Origin: Absidia repens
Taxonomy: Eukaryota > Mucoromycota > Mucoromycetes > Mucorales > Cunninghamellaceae
Direction of reading: 5' to 3'
Length of the DNA: 64,000 bases
NCBI GenBank assembly: GCA_002105175.1
Contig: MCGE01000008.1
Location: forward strand, 1,054,001 to 1,118,000
Under the pieces are notes generated by a model. It was not told the DNA's origin. It did not search any database and was given only the letters and a program-made list of their open reading frames with translations. Below are positions 45,206 to 55,977 of this stretch, piece by piece. Each line of letters opens with the position of its first letter. Position 1 is the first letter of the stretch. Position numbers and translations under genes: made by a program.

Positions 45206-46036
45206 ATGTCTGACAAAGTAAACTATGAAGGTGATAACTACTCCAAATTCCGTCCCACCTATTCCGACCGACTGTACTCTCTCATCTACCAATTCCACAA
45301 GGGCTCCTTTGATCAAGCGCTCGATATAGGCACCGGGACTGGGCAAGGCGCCATTGAATTATCGAATCGCTTCAAACATGTGTATGGGGTAGATCGATTG
45401 TCTGAAATGATCAACAATGCTATCCAAAAGGAGAATGTGACGTACAATGTTGGCAGTGCCGAGTTTTTGGATTTCCCTGATCACAGCATGGATTTGATGA
45501 CGGTGGCCACTGCTTTCCATTGGTTTGACCAAGCGAAATTTTTCGACCAAGTGCATCGGGTGCTAAAACCGGATGGAACCCTTGCAGTGTGGGGATATTA
45601 TTTCCCGATGATCAAGAACAATGACAAGGCGAATGAAATCCTCGCTGAAATTACACGTATGGACGGTGCTTTGCAACGCTACAGTGATCCTAATGTCAAA
45701 TATGTCATCAACATGTACCGCGACTTTACCTTCCCCTTCAAGACCGTGGATTATTATATCTCTCCCAGCTCACAAGATACTACTGGTATCAGCAAACCAT
45801 GCGGTGGCTCTCTCATGGAAAAAACAATGTCTCTGGTTGCTTTTGAGAAATATATCAAGACAGCATCCGCTTATGTCAACTACAAAAAGGATTATGAAAA
45901 GGGCGCTGGTGGTAACGTGGATATTGTGGAAGAATGCATTGAAAAAATCGCTAAAGTCATGCAAGCTGAAGACAAGGAAAAAACCACAGTTGATTTAGAA
46001 TGGCCTTTGGTGTTGGTTCTATGCCGTAATGCTTAG
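45206..46036 (+). CDS. SAM-dependent class I methyltransferase (Tmt1/Crg1-like)
   Basis: Single-exon gene of 276 aa. The Rossmann-fold methyltransferase motif I DIGTGTGQG lies at residues 40-48, followed by the acidic strand end (GVDRLSEMI) and the post-II block TVATAFHWFD, then VLKPDGTLAVWGY. This set and length fit the fungal trans-aconitate methyltransferase / Crg1 group; the small-molecule substrate is unknown. The ATG at 45206 (MSDKVNYEGDNYSKFRPTY) matches the family start, and upstream in-frame codons are UTR. It is one of few intronless genes here. A poly(A) signal is at 46076-46081. Confidence 0.88.
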   Translation: MSDKVNYEGDNYSKFRPTYSDRLYSLIYQFHKGSFDQALDIGTGTGQGAIELSNRFKHVYGVDRLSEMINNAIQKENVTYNVGSAEFLDFPDHSMDLMTVATAFHWFDQAKFFDQVHRVLKPDGTLAVWGYYFPMIKNNDKANEILAEITRMDGALQRYSDPNVKYVINMYRDFTFPFKTVDYYISPSSQDTTGISKPCGGSLMEKTMSLVAFEKYIKTASAYVNYKKDYEKGAGGNVDIVEECIEKIAKVMQAEDKEKTTVDLEWPLVLVLCRNA

Positions 46037-46220
46037 AATATATATGCAGTTTATATCTTTTTATGCCTATTTTGTAATAAAAAAAAAGATTTCAGTGATC
46101 AAGTTAAAAAAAAAAGGCAATCGGGATTTGAATTACAGGGAAAGTGGGGGTGGGTTAAAATAGTCATTTCGGTTTTCTTCTTTTTTTTACCTTCCTTTAT
46201 TCTATCATCCCACCGACGCA

Positions 46221-46402
46221 GTAAGTGATGGACCGAAAAGACAAATGATCGATACCAAAATATATGAAACGGAAAACAACGATCAATGAATGGATGGATG
46301 AATGGGTGGATGGAAGATTGGATGGAAGAGTGGATCGGAAATGTATGGATTGGATTAGATTGATTAATCATATAATGCCCCTTTCATTTTACCTATGTAT
46401 AG
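46221..46402 (+). other. Probable 5'-UTR intron of the eL31 gene
   Basis: A GTAAGT donor follows ACCGACGCA at 46,220, and a TATAG acceptor ends exactly one base before the start codon. At 182 nt it is longer than the coding introns nearby. Leader introns are common in ribosomal protein genes and often raise expression. Confidence 0.6.
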
Positions 46403-46927
46403 ATGGCCAAGGATCAAAAGACCACCAAGCGCTCTACTCTTGCTGACGTTGTCACCCGTGAATACACCATTCACATGCACAAGCGTGTCTTCGGCCGGTA
46501 AGAATGATGAAAAAAAAATTCACGAATAAATCTTGACAGACAATGGAGGACACATTTGACTCATCAGCCTTCTCTCCTATTATTCATATTTAGTGCTTTG
46601 AGAAAGCGTGCTCCTCAAGCTGTCAAGGCTGTCAAGGAATTTGCCCAAAAGACTATGGGTACCTCCGATGTCCGTCTCGACCCCTCTTTGAACAAGGCTT
46701 TGTGGTCTCGTGGTGTCAAGCACATCGACCACCGTATCCGTGTCCGTATTGCCCGTAAGCGTAACGATGATGAAGATGCCAAGGAAAAGCTCTACTCTTA
46801 TGTTACCTACGTTCCCGTCGCCTCCTTCAAGGGTAAGTTTTTAGAAGCATTGCTTGTAATTTGTAACGTATGATTAATCGCTTTCTTGTTCATAGGTCTT
46901 GAAACCTCCGTTGTCGATGACGAATAA
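46403..46927 (+). CDS. RPL31: 60S ribosomal protein eL31
   Basis: Component of the large subunit near the polypeptide exit tunnel. Three coding exons (46403-46497, 46594-46832, 46896-46927) give 121 aa, the usual length. Family blocks: [47 protein letters not shown] and the acidic C-terminus. Codon choice is strongly biased (AAG, CGT, GTC, ACC), as expected for high expression. The start codon immediately follows a splice acceptor. A poly(A) signal is at 46986-46991. Confidence 0.97.
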
Positions 46928-46991
46928 ACTGGATGATCTCCCCCTCATTAGTGTAGCTTTTATTATATCTTCTTTATCCTTTAGAAATAAA

Positions 46992-47962
46992 TAAATAAAC
47001 TCTCTATTTATAAATATATATATATATATGTGCGTGTATCTGTGTGTTTTATTGTTTGATACACCTGTTTATTATTCTTTCTTTGTGTTGTGCTCTCAGG
47101 AACACCGTTGTCACAAAAAATAGATGGACTGTTAACTGGAGGAACGTATGTGGTTTAATAGTATTGATGATCTATAGGGATGATAGGTAGATATAAATGT
47201 GATGATTGTAATGTGTGGTAAGTTATAAAGAGTACGGTGATATGGTGCGGTGTGGTATTGACGCAGAGAGACATTATGATACAGCGGGATAAGCGGTTAT
47301 GATGATTATTGGTAAAGGAGGAAAGTATTAGTATTTCAGCTGGGTTAATTGGGTGTTATTCATATATCATAAAGTGTCATGACACTTTTGATACGCAGTG
47401 GCAACTGTCAGTGGATTGAATACTTTTTTAACTTCCTGGTATGGAAATACAAGCATTGTAGACATTTCAAACCCCGGTATAAATGGAGAACGAAGCTATT
47501 GTGACGAAGGAAGAAGCGAGTTATAATGTTTTTTTTTTTAAGGAGGTAAAAAAAGTATTGGGTTTACAATAATAAACCGAGTGCACGGGGTGGCAATTGT
47601 TGGAAAAATGAAATTGATGAAGATAATGCATACATGTTGTTGGCACATTCACGTGGGTCAGCTCAGCCCAGCAAATGATCTCAAAAGTCAGATTTCCTCA
47701 ATAATGTAACGCATAGCTGTATCGGTGAAGGAAAAGTTTATGCTGTAACTAGCTATATACGTGTCCCATTGCTGGTGACAAGAAATTCTTGCTTGAAGTC
47801 GACTTCAACTTGACTCGGGATTTTTTTAAATTTATAACTGTATTCTGCGGGACTTTAAACAGGCAATTACTGGTTTCTTTTTTTGTTTTTTCTGTTCCTC
47901 TATCTCTCTTTCTTTTTATTATTTTATACATATAAAAATACGCTCTCCTTTCATCAATATTT
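46992..47962. other. Intergenic between eL31 and NVJ2-like gene
   Basis: No gene seen. Notable elements are an 18-bp perfect palindrome (47,371-47,388), AACCCCGGTATAAATGG (47,470), which resembles the enolase promoter block, and a CACGTG box at ~47,651. The last 90 bp are pyrimidine-rich. Confidence 0.5.
47371..47388. other. 18-bp perfect palindrome AAAGTGTCATGACACTTT
   Basis: Self-complementary over 18 bases; the centre is TCATGA. It lies about 450 bp downstream of eL31 and 575 bp upstream of the NVJ2-like gene. A dimeric-factor site or a chance palindrome are both possible. Confidence 0.6.
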
Positions 47963-50665
47963 ATGGACTGGATTATTGGTATACTGTGTTATTTTACGGG
48001 GGCATTTACCTTTATTCCTTTGGCGTTATGGATTTTACACTTGTACATGGCCTTTCCCCAAGCACCATCTTCCACAGTACATAGTGTTGCCCAGGAAGTC
48101 GATGTCACAACTTGTCACAACTACGGTACTAAGAAAGGATGGATCCGCCTCTCTTCCAATTATCAACCAAAGTCACCAACCATGGGGAAGAAAAAACAGC
48201 AATCGAAACAAAGTGGGGAAGGTTATGGTGTGCTCAAGCAGGGGATTCTTAAGGTGTACAGCAATGAAATGCAGCAACTCTGTGAATGGATAATCGACTT
48301 GAATCATTATGATGTCTCTATCTATCCTTCTGGACGACAAGAACACACTTTGTTTAGTCGCTCGGTGGCTCTCCGATTACAACGCAAACAATCCGCACCA
48401 ACGAACGACCAAAGCTCCACGACGACAACAACACCAATGACCATTCACGACAACACTATCTACTTCTCTTGTAGTCGATCGGTTGACAAAGAGGACTGGT
48501 ATTTTGCTTTTGTATCGGTGAACAATACCTTTCCCAATGCTCGCCGTGCTATTCCATTTGACCCTATGGCGGTTGCTTCTTTGATCACTTTTGTCAGCAA
48601 AGAAAAGCATGAAGAATCCGATACCACCACCGATCCACCACAGCAACGCATTCCTTGGTTCAACGCTATATTGGGACGCACTTTTTTGGGCATTTACAAG
48701 ACGGAACGGCTGCAGCATTTTGTATTTGAAACCTTGGCCAAGAAGACAAAGAAGATGAAATCTTTTGGTGATATTCAAGTTCGCAGTGTTGATTTGGGTC
48801 ACACCATTCCCTTTTTCACCAACCCTACTCTTGTGGCTCTTCATCCGGATGGTACTCTGGTTTTGGACGCTCAGGTAGAATACAATGGTGGCTTCAAGGT
48901 TGTTGTTGAAGCTAGCGTGGGTGGTACATTCTCTATTCGGGTCCCGTTGCTGCTCTCATTGACTCTGCGATCCTTGTCAGGCACTATCCGCTTCAAAATC
49001 AAACCTCCGCCAAGCAACAGATATTGGATTGGATTCTGCACCATGCCCACAATGAAATGGTCTATTGTCCCCGCTGTTTCCAACTGCAATGTCAAGATAT
49101 CTATGGTGACAAGGATTATTGAACACAAGATTAGACGAATGATGACTGAAAATATGGTGCTACCCAATATGGAAGACATTCCCTTTGCGAAATCGGATGG
49201 CTGGGGTGGGCTATTTCATGGACCGATGGAGGACCCGACAAATAGCGGCGGTGGCAGCAGCAGCAGCTCTGGAATTATCGGTCATTCGCCGATGGACACC
49301 GCTTCTAATGATGACGACATGGACTCAACTTTGCAACAATCCTTTATCATCAACAATTCGAACGACAATGACAGCAGTTCCGCTTCGATCGACTCTCAAT
49401 CAGCATCCTCCTCTTCCGGTCGTTGGTCCAAGTTTTTCACCACTCGCCGAAGAAAGAATACTTCTTCATCAATAACACCATCATTATCAACGTCAACAAG
49501 TGAACATATTATCGACAAAGCAAAGGACAAGTCACAGGTAAATTTCCATCACCACGAAAGAAGAGAAAAGGATAGGTTGTAGAACTGTTACCCCCTCCTG
49601 AACTCACTTTTTTGATTTAACTTATTTTAGCCTTCCAATGATCAACAGACCAACAATACAGGCGCCGAAACGACAAAGATGGATAGCGATCCCGACGATG
49701 TGGGTAGTTACAACAATGATGACACCAAAAAGGATATCGACAAGGACCTCGACAAAAATGGGACTGATGATGTTGAAGACAGCAGGATCAAACACAGCGA
49801 TAGTACTATGGCAGGACCATATCAATTATCACCGCCAGGGACAGCGTCAACTTTGGTACAACTTTCAGCATCGACATCACTCACAACAACAGATTCAGTA
49901 GAAGTCACTGCAGCTGGGGCCAGGGGTGATTTATCAAAAGACGAAGATAACCGGTCAATCACCAGCACGAAATCCAGCAAGCGCAAACGGATCTACAATG
50001 CAGCGGGCTATATATTCTCGAAAGGAAAAGGGTTGGCAAACGACTTTAGGGAACATCGGCAGCAGGATTCTCAGCTCAGCAAAAAACAACCATCCAGCGA
50101 ACCATCTCAAGATCTACGACGGCGATATAATGAAAACACACCACCGCGTCATACATCCACCGTATCCACATTATCGTCACCATCATTGTCAAGTACAACA
50201 GCAGAATATACATTGGCATCCTCCACAGCTACCGCCATCACGTCATCTTCAAGTTTACGCAAAGAATCAATACCGCCACCCCATATGATACACTCCGATG
50301 CTATATCGTTATCAACACAAGCAAATAGTTATTCTGGATCAACAATACCAACAACGCCTTCACAAAATCAACAGCAGCAGGTCGCAGATGATGATAAAAA
50401 ACCTCAGCTACCACCTCGTCCTGGGCGACGATCGATCACACCACCATTATCAACATCAACATCATCATCACAGCAACAACAATCTGAATTGGAAGGATTA
50501 GAAACGATGGCTCATTCTGACTCACCTCGTTCATCAAATGCATCGGATGATCAGGAGCAACCGGAAAAGTCCATGGACGGCGACAATCACAATGGGAATT
50601 CAACATTATCATCCATTTCAAAAACCACTCTCATCAGCAATACACACCATGGATACCAAACATAG
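47963..50665 (+). CDS. NVJ2: PH/SMP-domain lipid-transfer protein (Nvj2/TEX2-like)
   Basis: Synaptotagmin-like SMP-domain protein acting at ER contact sites, where SMP domains move lipids between membranes. Two exons (47963-49537, 49631-50665) give 869 aa. An N-terminal membrane helix (~3-28, IIGILCYFTGAFTFIPLALWIL) comes first. A PH-like domain (~56-200, GVLKQGILKVYS to EDWYFAFVSV) follows, then the SMP domain (~229-405, starting IPWFNAILGRTFLGIYKTE, with GWGG and HGP just after). This order is that of yeast Nvj2 and animal TEX2. The C-terminal ~450 residues are disordered, Ser/Thr/Asp/Gln-rich, with a basic patch (SSKRKRIYNAAGYIFSKGKG) and a proline motif PQLPPRPGRR suited to SH3 binding. 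This tail is much longer than in yeast. A poly(A) signal is at 50758-50763. Confidence 0.9.
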
Positions 50666-51135
50666 ATAGTAGATCACTTAGTAGATTTGTAGTAGTTTTA
50701 GTCTGTATTTACAGTAGCTTTTTTTTTTTTTTTTCTGGTTTGTTTTAATTTAAGTGAAATAAAAGCTTTTTTACATGCACTTTTTTGCCTCTCTTTTATT
50801 TTGCGTGGATACATTCTTTATTTGGAAGTTGAATAATCATTGTGCCCTATTTAGAGCAGTGGAGCGGGAATATTTCCAATACATCGTTTTTTTGAAAGAA
50901 ACAGGATGGATGGGGGTTTATCTCAATATCTATATCCAAATCTCTCTTTTTTTTTTTTTTGTATGTGTTAATAAATATTGAACTATATATCAAGGAGAGA
51001 TTCTGAATCAATTTACGGCAAATCTGATTTACATTTATTTTATCGTGTAGTTCGGCAAAGAGGCGCTTTAGGGACTTGAATTTGGTCGATTTCGTCTGAG
51101 GAATCGCAGAATTGTAACACCAAAGGCGTTCAGCC

Positions 51136-51161
<26 letters not shown>
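51136..51161. repeat. 26-nt poly-A tract
   Basis: Preceded by CAGCC. Five other long A-runs in the window are also preceded by CC (6,901, 16,908, 17,309, 27,560, 40,138). A run of nine or more G follows at ~51,170. Confidence 0.95.
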
Positions 51162-51166
<5 letters not shown>

Positions 51167-51529
51167 TAGGGGGGGGGGAATTTATGTGGATAAAACCAAA
51201 TAACTTCCACTTGAATCATGCCCTCATCGCTACTTATCTTTTTATGTGACCTTCACTCTTTTTTTTCATACTTCCCATCAGCGTCAATTTTTCAACCCCA
51301 TTTAAGAAATTTCTTTACGTTTGTTTTTTAATGTCCAGTGTACAGTAGTGCACAGTAGTTGGATTGCTGTGCACGAAGATTAATCAAAGTCGCCTCATAC
51401 TTCACCTTTTTTTTTATTTGATATAAATGCATAAGCTTTTTTTGTCCCACAGGCACATGCATAGTATTATGTGGGTATACTCATTCAACGAGACGAACAA
51501 ACGTATGAGAAACGATGGAAAGGTAAAAA

Positions 51530-52300
51530 GAAAAGGATATTTTATTGAGATACAAATATAAACAATGATAAATAAACTACACTAGTCTAACAATAATAAT
51601 ATGACACGTATGTCAACATGGATAAGCGAAGAGTGTGTGCTTTGTTGTAGAATAAACATAACGTCACATGAGCTAGTCCAATCAAAAAGTTAAAGTTTTC
51701 TGTAATAAATGACAAACTCTTGTAGAAGTTGACGGTTGAAAAAAGCGATGGTATATTATATGGAAGTCTGTGCATAAACTGTGATGTAAATAGTAACTTA
51801 AAGGAACGCTTGTAAAATGTGGACTATATACTGTACAAGATATGAGAGAGACTAAAGGGACACCTGCCATTGAAACACAACACAACAACAACCGACACTA
51901 ATTAAAGCGGGGTGCTGGTAATAAAGTAGGAATCTATTTCACAAAACCCGAAAGAAACTAGTTAGACATTTCTCATTGAAGGATGTAAAAAAAAAAGGCA
52001 TATTTTATTTAAATGTGTATACAGACTATGGGTGAACTAACGCTAAACTAAAGTAATGAAGGCTTCAGAAAGTCATCTAATAATGGTGCCTTCAGATCCT
52101 AGATCCAAAATGAAAGAGTTCCCCCATGCATCTTGTAATCCCTGAGCTGAAACCCCTTCTAATCTAGTCCTTCCACTAATATAAGATCACTGCAATCTCG
52201 AAGAAGCTGAATGGTGAAGGCAAAAAAGAAAATGAAAAGAAAGAGGGAAGAAAAAATAAAATTTGGACCCAAAATAAATATTCACGTGGGCGGCATTTCA
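51530..52300 (-). repeat. Dispersed repeat family, copy D
   Basis: On the minus strand it starts TTGAAATGCCGCCCACGTG (~52,283-52,301), with the B-box-like head degraded. A C/T stretch follows, then the core at ~52,010-52,190 (GGACTAGATTAGAAGGGG, GATGCATGGGGGAACTC, TTTCATTTTGGATCTAGG). The AAATAAAATATGCC module comes at ~52,000, and the GTGTTTCAATGGCAGGTG module and more diverged sequence extend to ~51,540, where CTCAATAAAATATCC recurs. No coding capacity. Confidence 0.75.
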
Positions 52301-52954
52301 AAAAAAAGTTGAGTCTCTGAGGATGTGGTTTGCGATTATTACATTATTTGGTGAAGAACAAAAAAAGAGCCACCATTTGTTCTTTTTTCCTTTTTACAAC
52401 ATACACAAATGTCTGGTTCATATACTCTACAAAAACATACCCACTAGATCGAAACTAGTGCAAGCTAGTGCTTTCTCTTTGCTTAAATTGCCTTTTGGGC
52501 GGAGATGCCATCGGTGAAGGTTTAAATAGTGTTAACACAGAGTATCTTTTTAACGCTTCTCAACCACCAATTTCTACTGTTACGGCTAGATTTGTTAAGA
52601 ATTTAGACACCGTGATGATGTTTCTGTAGGATTGTTTGGTTATCCTTTTGTCATGGATCTTTTTTTTTTTTTTTTTTTTTTTGAATAAAAACCATTTTAT
52701 AATCACTCGTACATATACTTTTGCCTTTGCTTGATTTTGATTTTCTTTTTTTTGAGAATGAAGAATGCCACTCAGGAAAACTGTTTATGTCGGCCTACCT
52801 GCCAATTTGTATGCTCAAAAGGCGGGATTTCAATTGATTTTTTTTTCTCTTTTTTCTTTCTTTTTTTTTTTCTTCCCCAATTGATGTCCTCCTAGGATCT
52901 GGTGACCATGGAGTGGGATTTTTTTGTTAGATTTAGAGGGTTTTGAATAGGACA

Positions 52955-53004
52955 TGACAAAGGACATGGGGAAGCTCTTCCATTTTGGATCTAGGATTTA
53001 GTAC
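52955..53004 (+). repeat. Core fragment of the dispersed repeat family
   Basis: GACATGGGGAAGCTCTTCC followed by ATTTTGGATCTAGGATTTAG matches the family core. Surrounding sequence is diverged. It lies 650 bp from copy D in the opposite orientation. Confidence 0.55.
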
Positions 53005-54117
53005 ATATCAAAATGTTCAATGGTGAATGGTCAGGTGTGTTTGGTGACTAGAATTTATTTCATGACAAAACTAACTGGTTGAAATATTTCTGGTGTAGGA
53101 TAGTGACATGTCCTTGGGTTCAAGTGGTCATTCAGCGATTTTGGATTTAGAATGGGTTGCATGCTTTTAGCTCCGTGGTACTGTATATACCTCAATTTGA
53201 AACAACTTGCTAGTTTGACTCCTTATGGCCTGTATGGCACTCCACAGAAATAGCACATGCGCGGTAGATTAGATATAGTGATGATGGTTTTATTAGTATA
53301 TAGGATAGCCATTCTATTAAATAAACTGTAATTGTTTTACTATATTTTACTTTTTGTCTCCACCCAGTTTATTCGTTTTTATGCGGTGCATGAAAACCCT
53401 AAAATGGAATTGATGATTTTGAAAAGTGCTGGTTCTGATTCCCAAAAAGAGAGCTGCTGCTATGACAGGTTGGGAAAAGAAAGGGTGCGAAAACAAGAGT
53501 TACTTAAAGTGAGAGATTTGAACGCGGAAGCGTGTTGACTATAGTGGTTGCAGAAATGTGTTGGCTATGATGGATATTGGAAGATGACAACTGTGATGGA
53601 CGCTAAAAAGCGTGATTTAGATTGACTTCTCATTCAAAGAATATTTTTTTTCCTGAACGGGTTCTTATTTTATTGATTACATTATTTCATACACTCGCGA
53701 CCACTCCATCACCTATTTTAAACGTAATGTCAACATGGAAGTTGACGATGGTTTTTTTACTTTGATTATTTCTCATTCAGAAATAATTACCCCTGAGCGG
53801 ACGTCGAAAGTTACCGATCTATTATTTTTCTCAGTACTACACTTAGAAGGTTTTAACTTCAGCCTAGAAGTTGTGGTGCTCACTTACAACAAAGAATATA
53901 AAACCAACAAAGACATTACCCAGTTACTTCAAAATAACAAATGAGGCCGTAACACCAGTTAAACTAAACTAACAAATTTAACCGTAACAGTGGTTGAGGA
54001 GAAGCGTCAAAAAAAAAAAAAGTTAGAGGACCTTGCTTATAAGCACACCATCTAAGCCATCACCAGTTACATCTCCGCAAAACGCAAAAATACAATAAAA
54101 AGCAAAAATAAACTTGC
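53005..54117. other. Intergenic, no supported gene
   Basis: Short open frames occur at 53,332-53,538 and 53,735-53,944; neither has a recognisable domain, splice sites or codon bias. The area may hold decayed mobile DNA. Confidence 0.4.
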
Positions 54118-54189
54118 TAGCTTAATGTGGTTTCGATCCACAGACCTATGGGTTATGGGCCCATCGCTCTTCCCCTGAGCTATTAAGCT
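54118..54189 (-). tRNA. Initiator tRNA-Met(CAT)
   Basis: 72 nt on the minus strand. The acceptor stem AGCTTAA/TTAAGCT starts with A1-T72, the eukaryotic initiator pair. The anticodon stem has the three G-C pairs GGG/CCC around loop CCCATAA, with C33 and anticodon CAT (plus-strand 54,155-54,157). The T-loop region reads GGATCGAAACC, with A54 and A60 in place of the normal TTC. All are initiator hallmarks. No intron; a T-run follows on the minus strand near 54,106. Confidence 0.95.
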
Positions 54190-54524
54190 GCTGATGAAAA
54201 TTTTCAAAAATGCTACATTATGAGGCAAATATCAACTGTTGCTTCATGTGATTATATCATTTATTGCTTGTTTCGTCTATATATACTACTATTGATATTG
54301 AATAGTACAATAATTGCTATATATTTTGCTTTGAATGGGTAGCTTGTTGATCATTTATTGTTTAATTTGCCTTCCAAGGCGATATCTTTGGCTGGTGTGG
54401 GTGGGTGCAAAGCCATCAAAGATTTAAACACCGCCATTGTTGAAATTGCTGATAGCTTTTTTTTTTATTTTTCTTTCACCTCTTGGTATTTTTTTTTTTT
54501 TTTTTTTTTCTATTTGAACGATTG

Positions 54525-55838
54525 ATGCGTGTGGCTCAACACATCAATACACATCTACGACGCTTTCACTTATATTCATCGACCTCTTTTTATTCAACTA
54601 CACGCACCCCAAATTTACAGAAATCATACACAATGCAAACTGAAGTACTGCCTGTCGATCCTTCCCATTTTACATTCAAGCTTCCTGCTGGTGATTTTGC
54701 GGAACAGAATGCAACGTCAGTGATCACGTCAACAAACGACCAACAAGCTATCGACAAAGCAGTGCATTGGTTATCCCGGGGCGAAGCGATCGGTATACCA
54801 ACAGAAACAGTGTATGGACTTGCAGCCAATGCGTTAGATGCGTCCGCCGTAGCCAAGATCTTTGCAGCGAAAAACCGACCTCAAGACAATCCATTGATCG
54901 TGCATGTATCTTCTCTGTCCATGCTGGAAAGCATTTTACTGGATGGCAAGATCCCACCCGTGTACCTTCCTGTCATCAAGCATTGCTGGCCTGGCCCACT
55001 GACGATCATTCTTCCCAAGTCTTCCGTCATTCCTTCCTCTGTGACCTGTGATCACCCTACAGTGGCTGTCCGATTCCCTTCACACCCTGTTGCCCGTGCT
55101 CTGATTGAAGCGTGTGGGTTCCCATTGGCAGCACCTTCCGCCAACTCATCCGGCAAACCCTCACCTACGCTTGCTAGCCATGTCTTTGATGATCTCAACA
55201 AAAAGATTCCGTTGATTTTGGACGGTGGACCTTGTGGTGTTGGTGTGGAAAGTACGGTACTCGATGGACTACGACAGCCTCCTGCTATCTTACGACCCGG
55301 TGGAGCAACTTACGAAACACTACAACATTTGGAAGGGATGGAGGGATTACAAGTATATCGCAAGCATTTTGTGGATCAAGCTTTGGAAATGGCACCCACG
55401 ACGCCTGGAATGAAGTATCGACATTATTCACCTGAAGCAATGGTGGTTTTGGTGGAAGAAAAAGAACCAAGTGATATCAGCAACGGCAACAAGGAGATTT
55501 CGAAAGAACGATTTGAAACGGTATGGCGACATGAATTGGAACAACTGTTGAAAAATGGAATCGGTATACAAAAAGTTGGTATTTTGACGATTGTACCTGA
55601 TGGTGGCAACACGGCATGGCGGGAAACGACAACAGTGGATGCCATTGAATATGTATCGCTACAAATGGGACGACAAGGACATCCTGCTGAAGTGGCACGG
55701 GGGATGTTCAAGGGTTTGCGTGAAATGGATACGATGGCGGTGGACGTTATCTTTGTGCAAGGCGTATCTGAATCCAATGAAGGCATGGCGGTGATGAATC
55801 GCTTACGAAAAGCGGCTACCAAAACCCTACTTATTTAG
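54525..55838 (+). CDS. SUA5: Threonylcarbamoyl-AMP synthase (t6A tRNA modification)
   Basis: Makes threonylcarbamoyl-adenylate from Thr, bicarbonate and ATP for t6A37 in ANN-decoding tRNAs. Intronless, 437 aa from the ATG at 54525. The YrdC domain (~80-275) has GIPTETVYGLAANA, AKNRPQDNPLIVH, WPGPLTIIL and APSANSSGKPSPT. A ~150-aa Sua5 domain follows a conserved linker (PTTPGMKYRHYSPEA), so this is the two-domain Sua5 form. Residues 1-~36 are Arg/Ser/Thr/His-rich without acidic residues, like a mitochondrial presequence. A second in-frame ATG at 54633 would give a 401-aa cytosolic form. A T-run ends 15 bp before the first ATG. A poly(A) signal is at 55972-55977. Confidence 0.95.
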   Translation: MRVAQHINTHLRRFHLYSSTSFYSTTRTPNLQKSYTMQTEVLPVDPSHFTFKLPAGDFAEQNATSVITSTNDQQAIDKAVHWLSRGEAIGIPTETVYGLAANALDASAVAKIFAAKNRPQDNPLIVHVSSLSMLESILLDGKIPPVYLPVIKHCWPGPLTIILPKSSVIPSSVTCDHPTVAVRFPSHPVARALIEACGFPLAAPSANSSGKPSPTLASHVFDDLNKKIPLILDGGPCGVGVESTVLDGLRQPPAILRPGGATYETLQHLEGMEGLQVYRKHFVDQALEMAPTTPGMKYRHYSPEAMVVLVEEKEPSDISNGNKEISKERFETVWRHELEQLLKNGIGIQKVGILTIVPDGGNTAWRETTTVDAIEYVSLQMGRQGHPAEVARGMFKGLREMDTMAVDVIFVQGVSESNEGMAVMNRLRKAATKTLLI

Positions 55839-55977
55839 TGTAGCTAGTTATAGATAGTTAGACATTCTTGCATTTTATATATTCCCCCTCTCTCCCTCTT
55901 GTATTTTTTATTTTTGGTTTTTATCATCCTTCCATTATACTCTGTTATTATTTATATTCTATGTATTGTTCAATAAA

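Noticed and set aside
46115..46145. CGGGATTTGAA near the methyltransferase 3' end, complement of a B-box-like TTCAAATCCCG, considered as a repeat or tRNA
   Set aside because: No tRNA fold and none of the repeat-family core is adjacent.
53735..53944. 69-codon open frame before the initiator tRNA
   Set aside because: Short, no domain, ordinary AT-rich composition, no start context or introns; chance frame likely.
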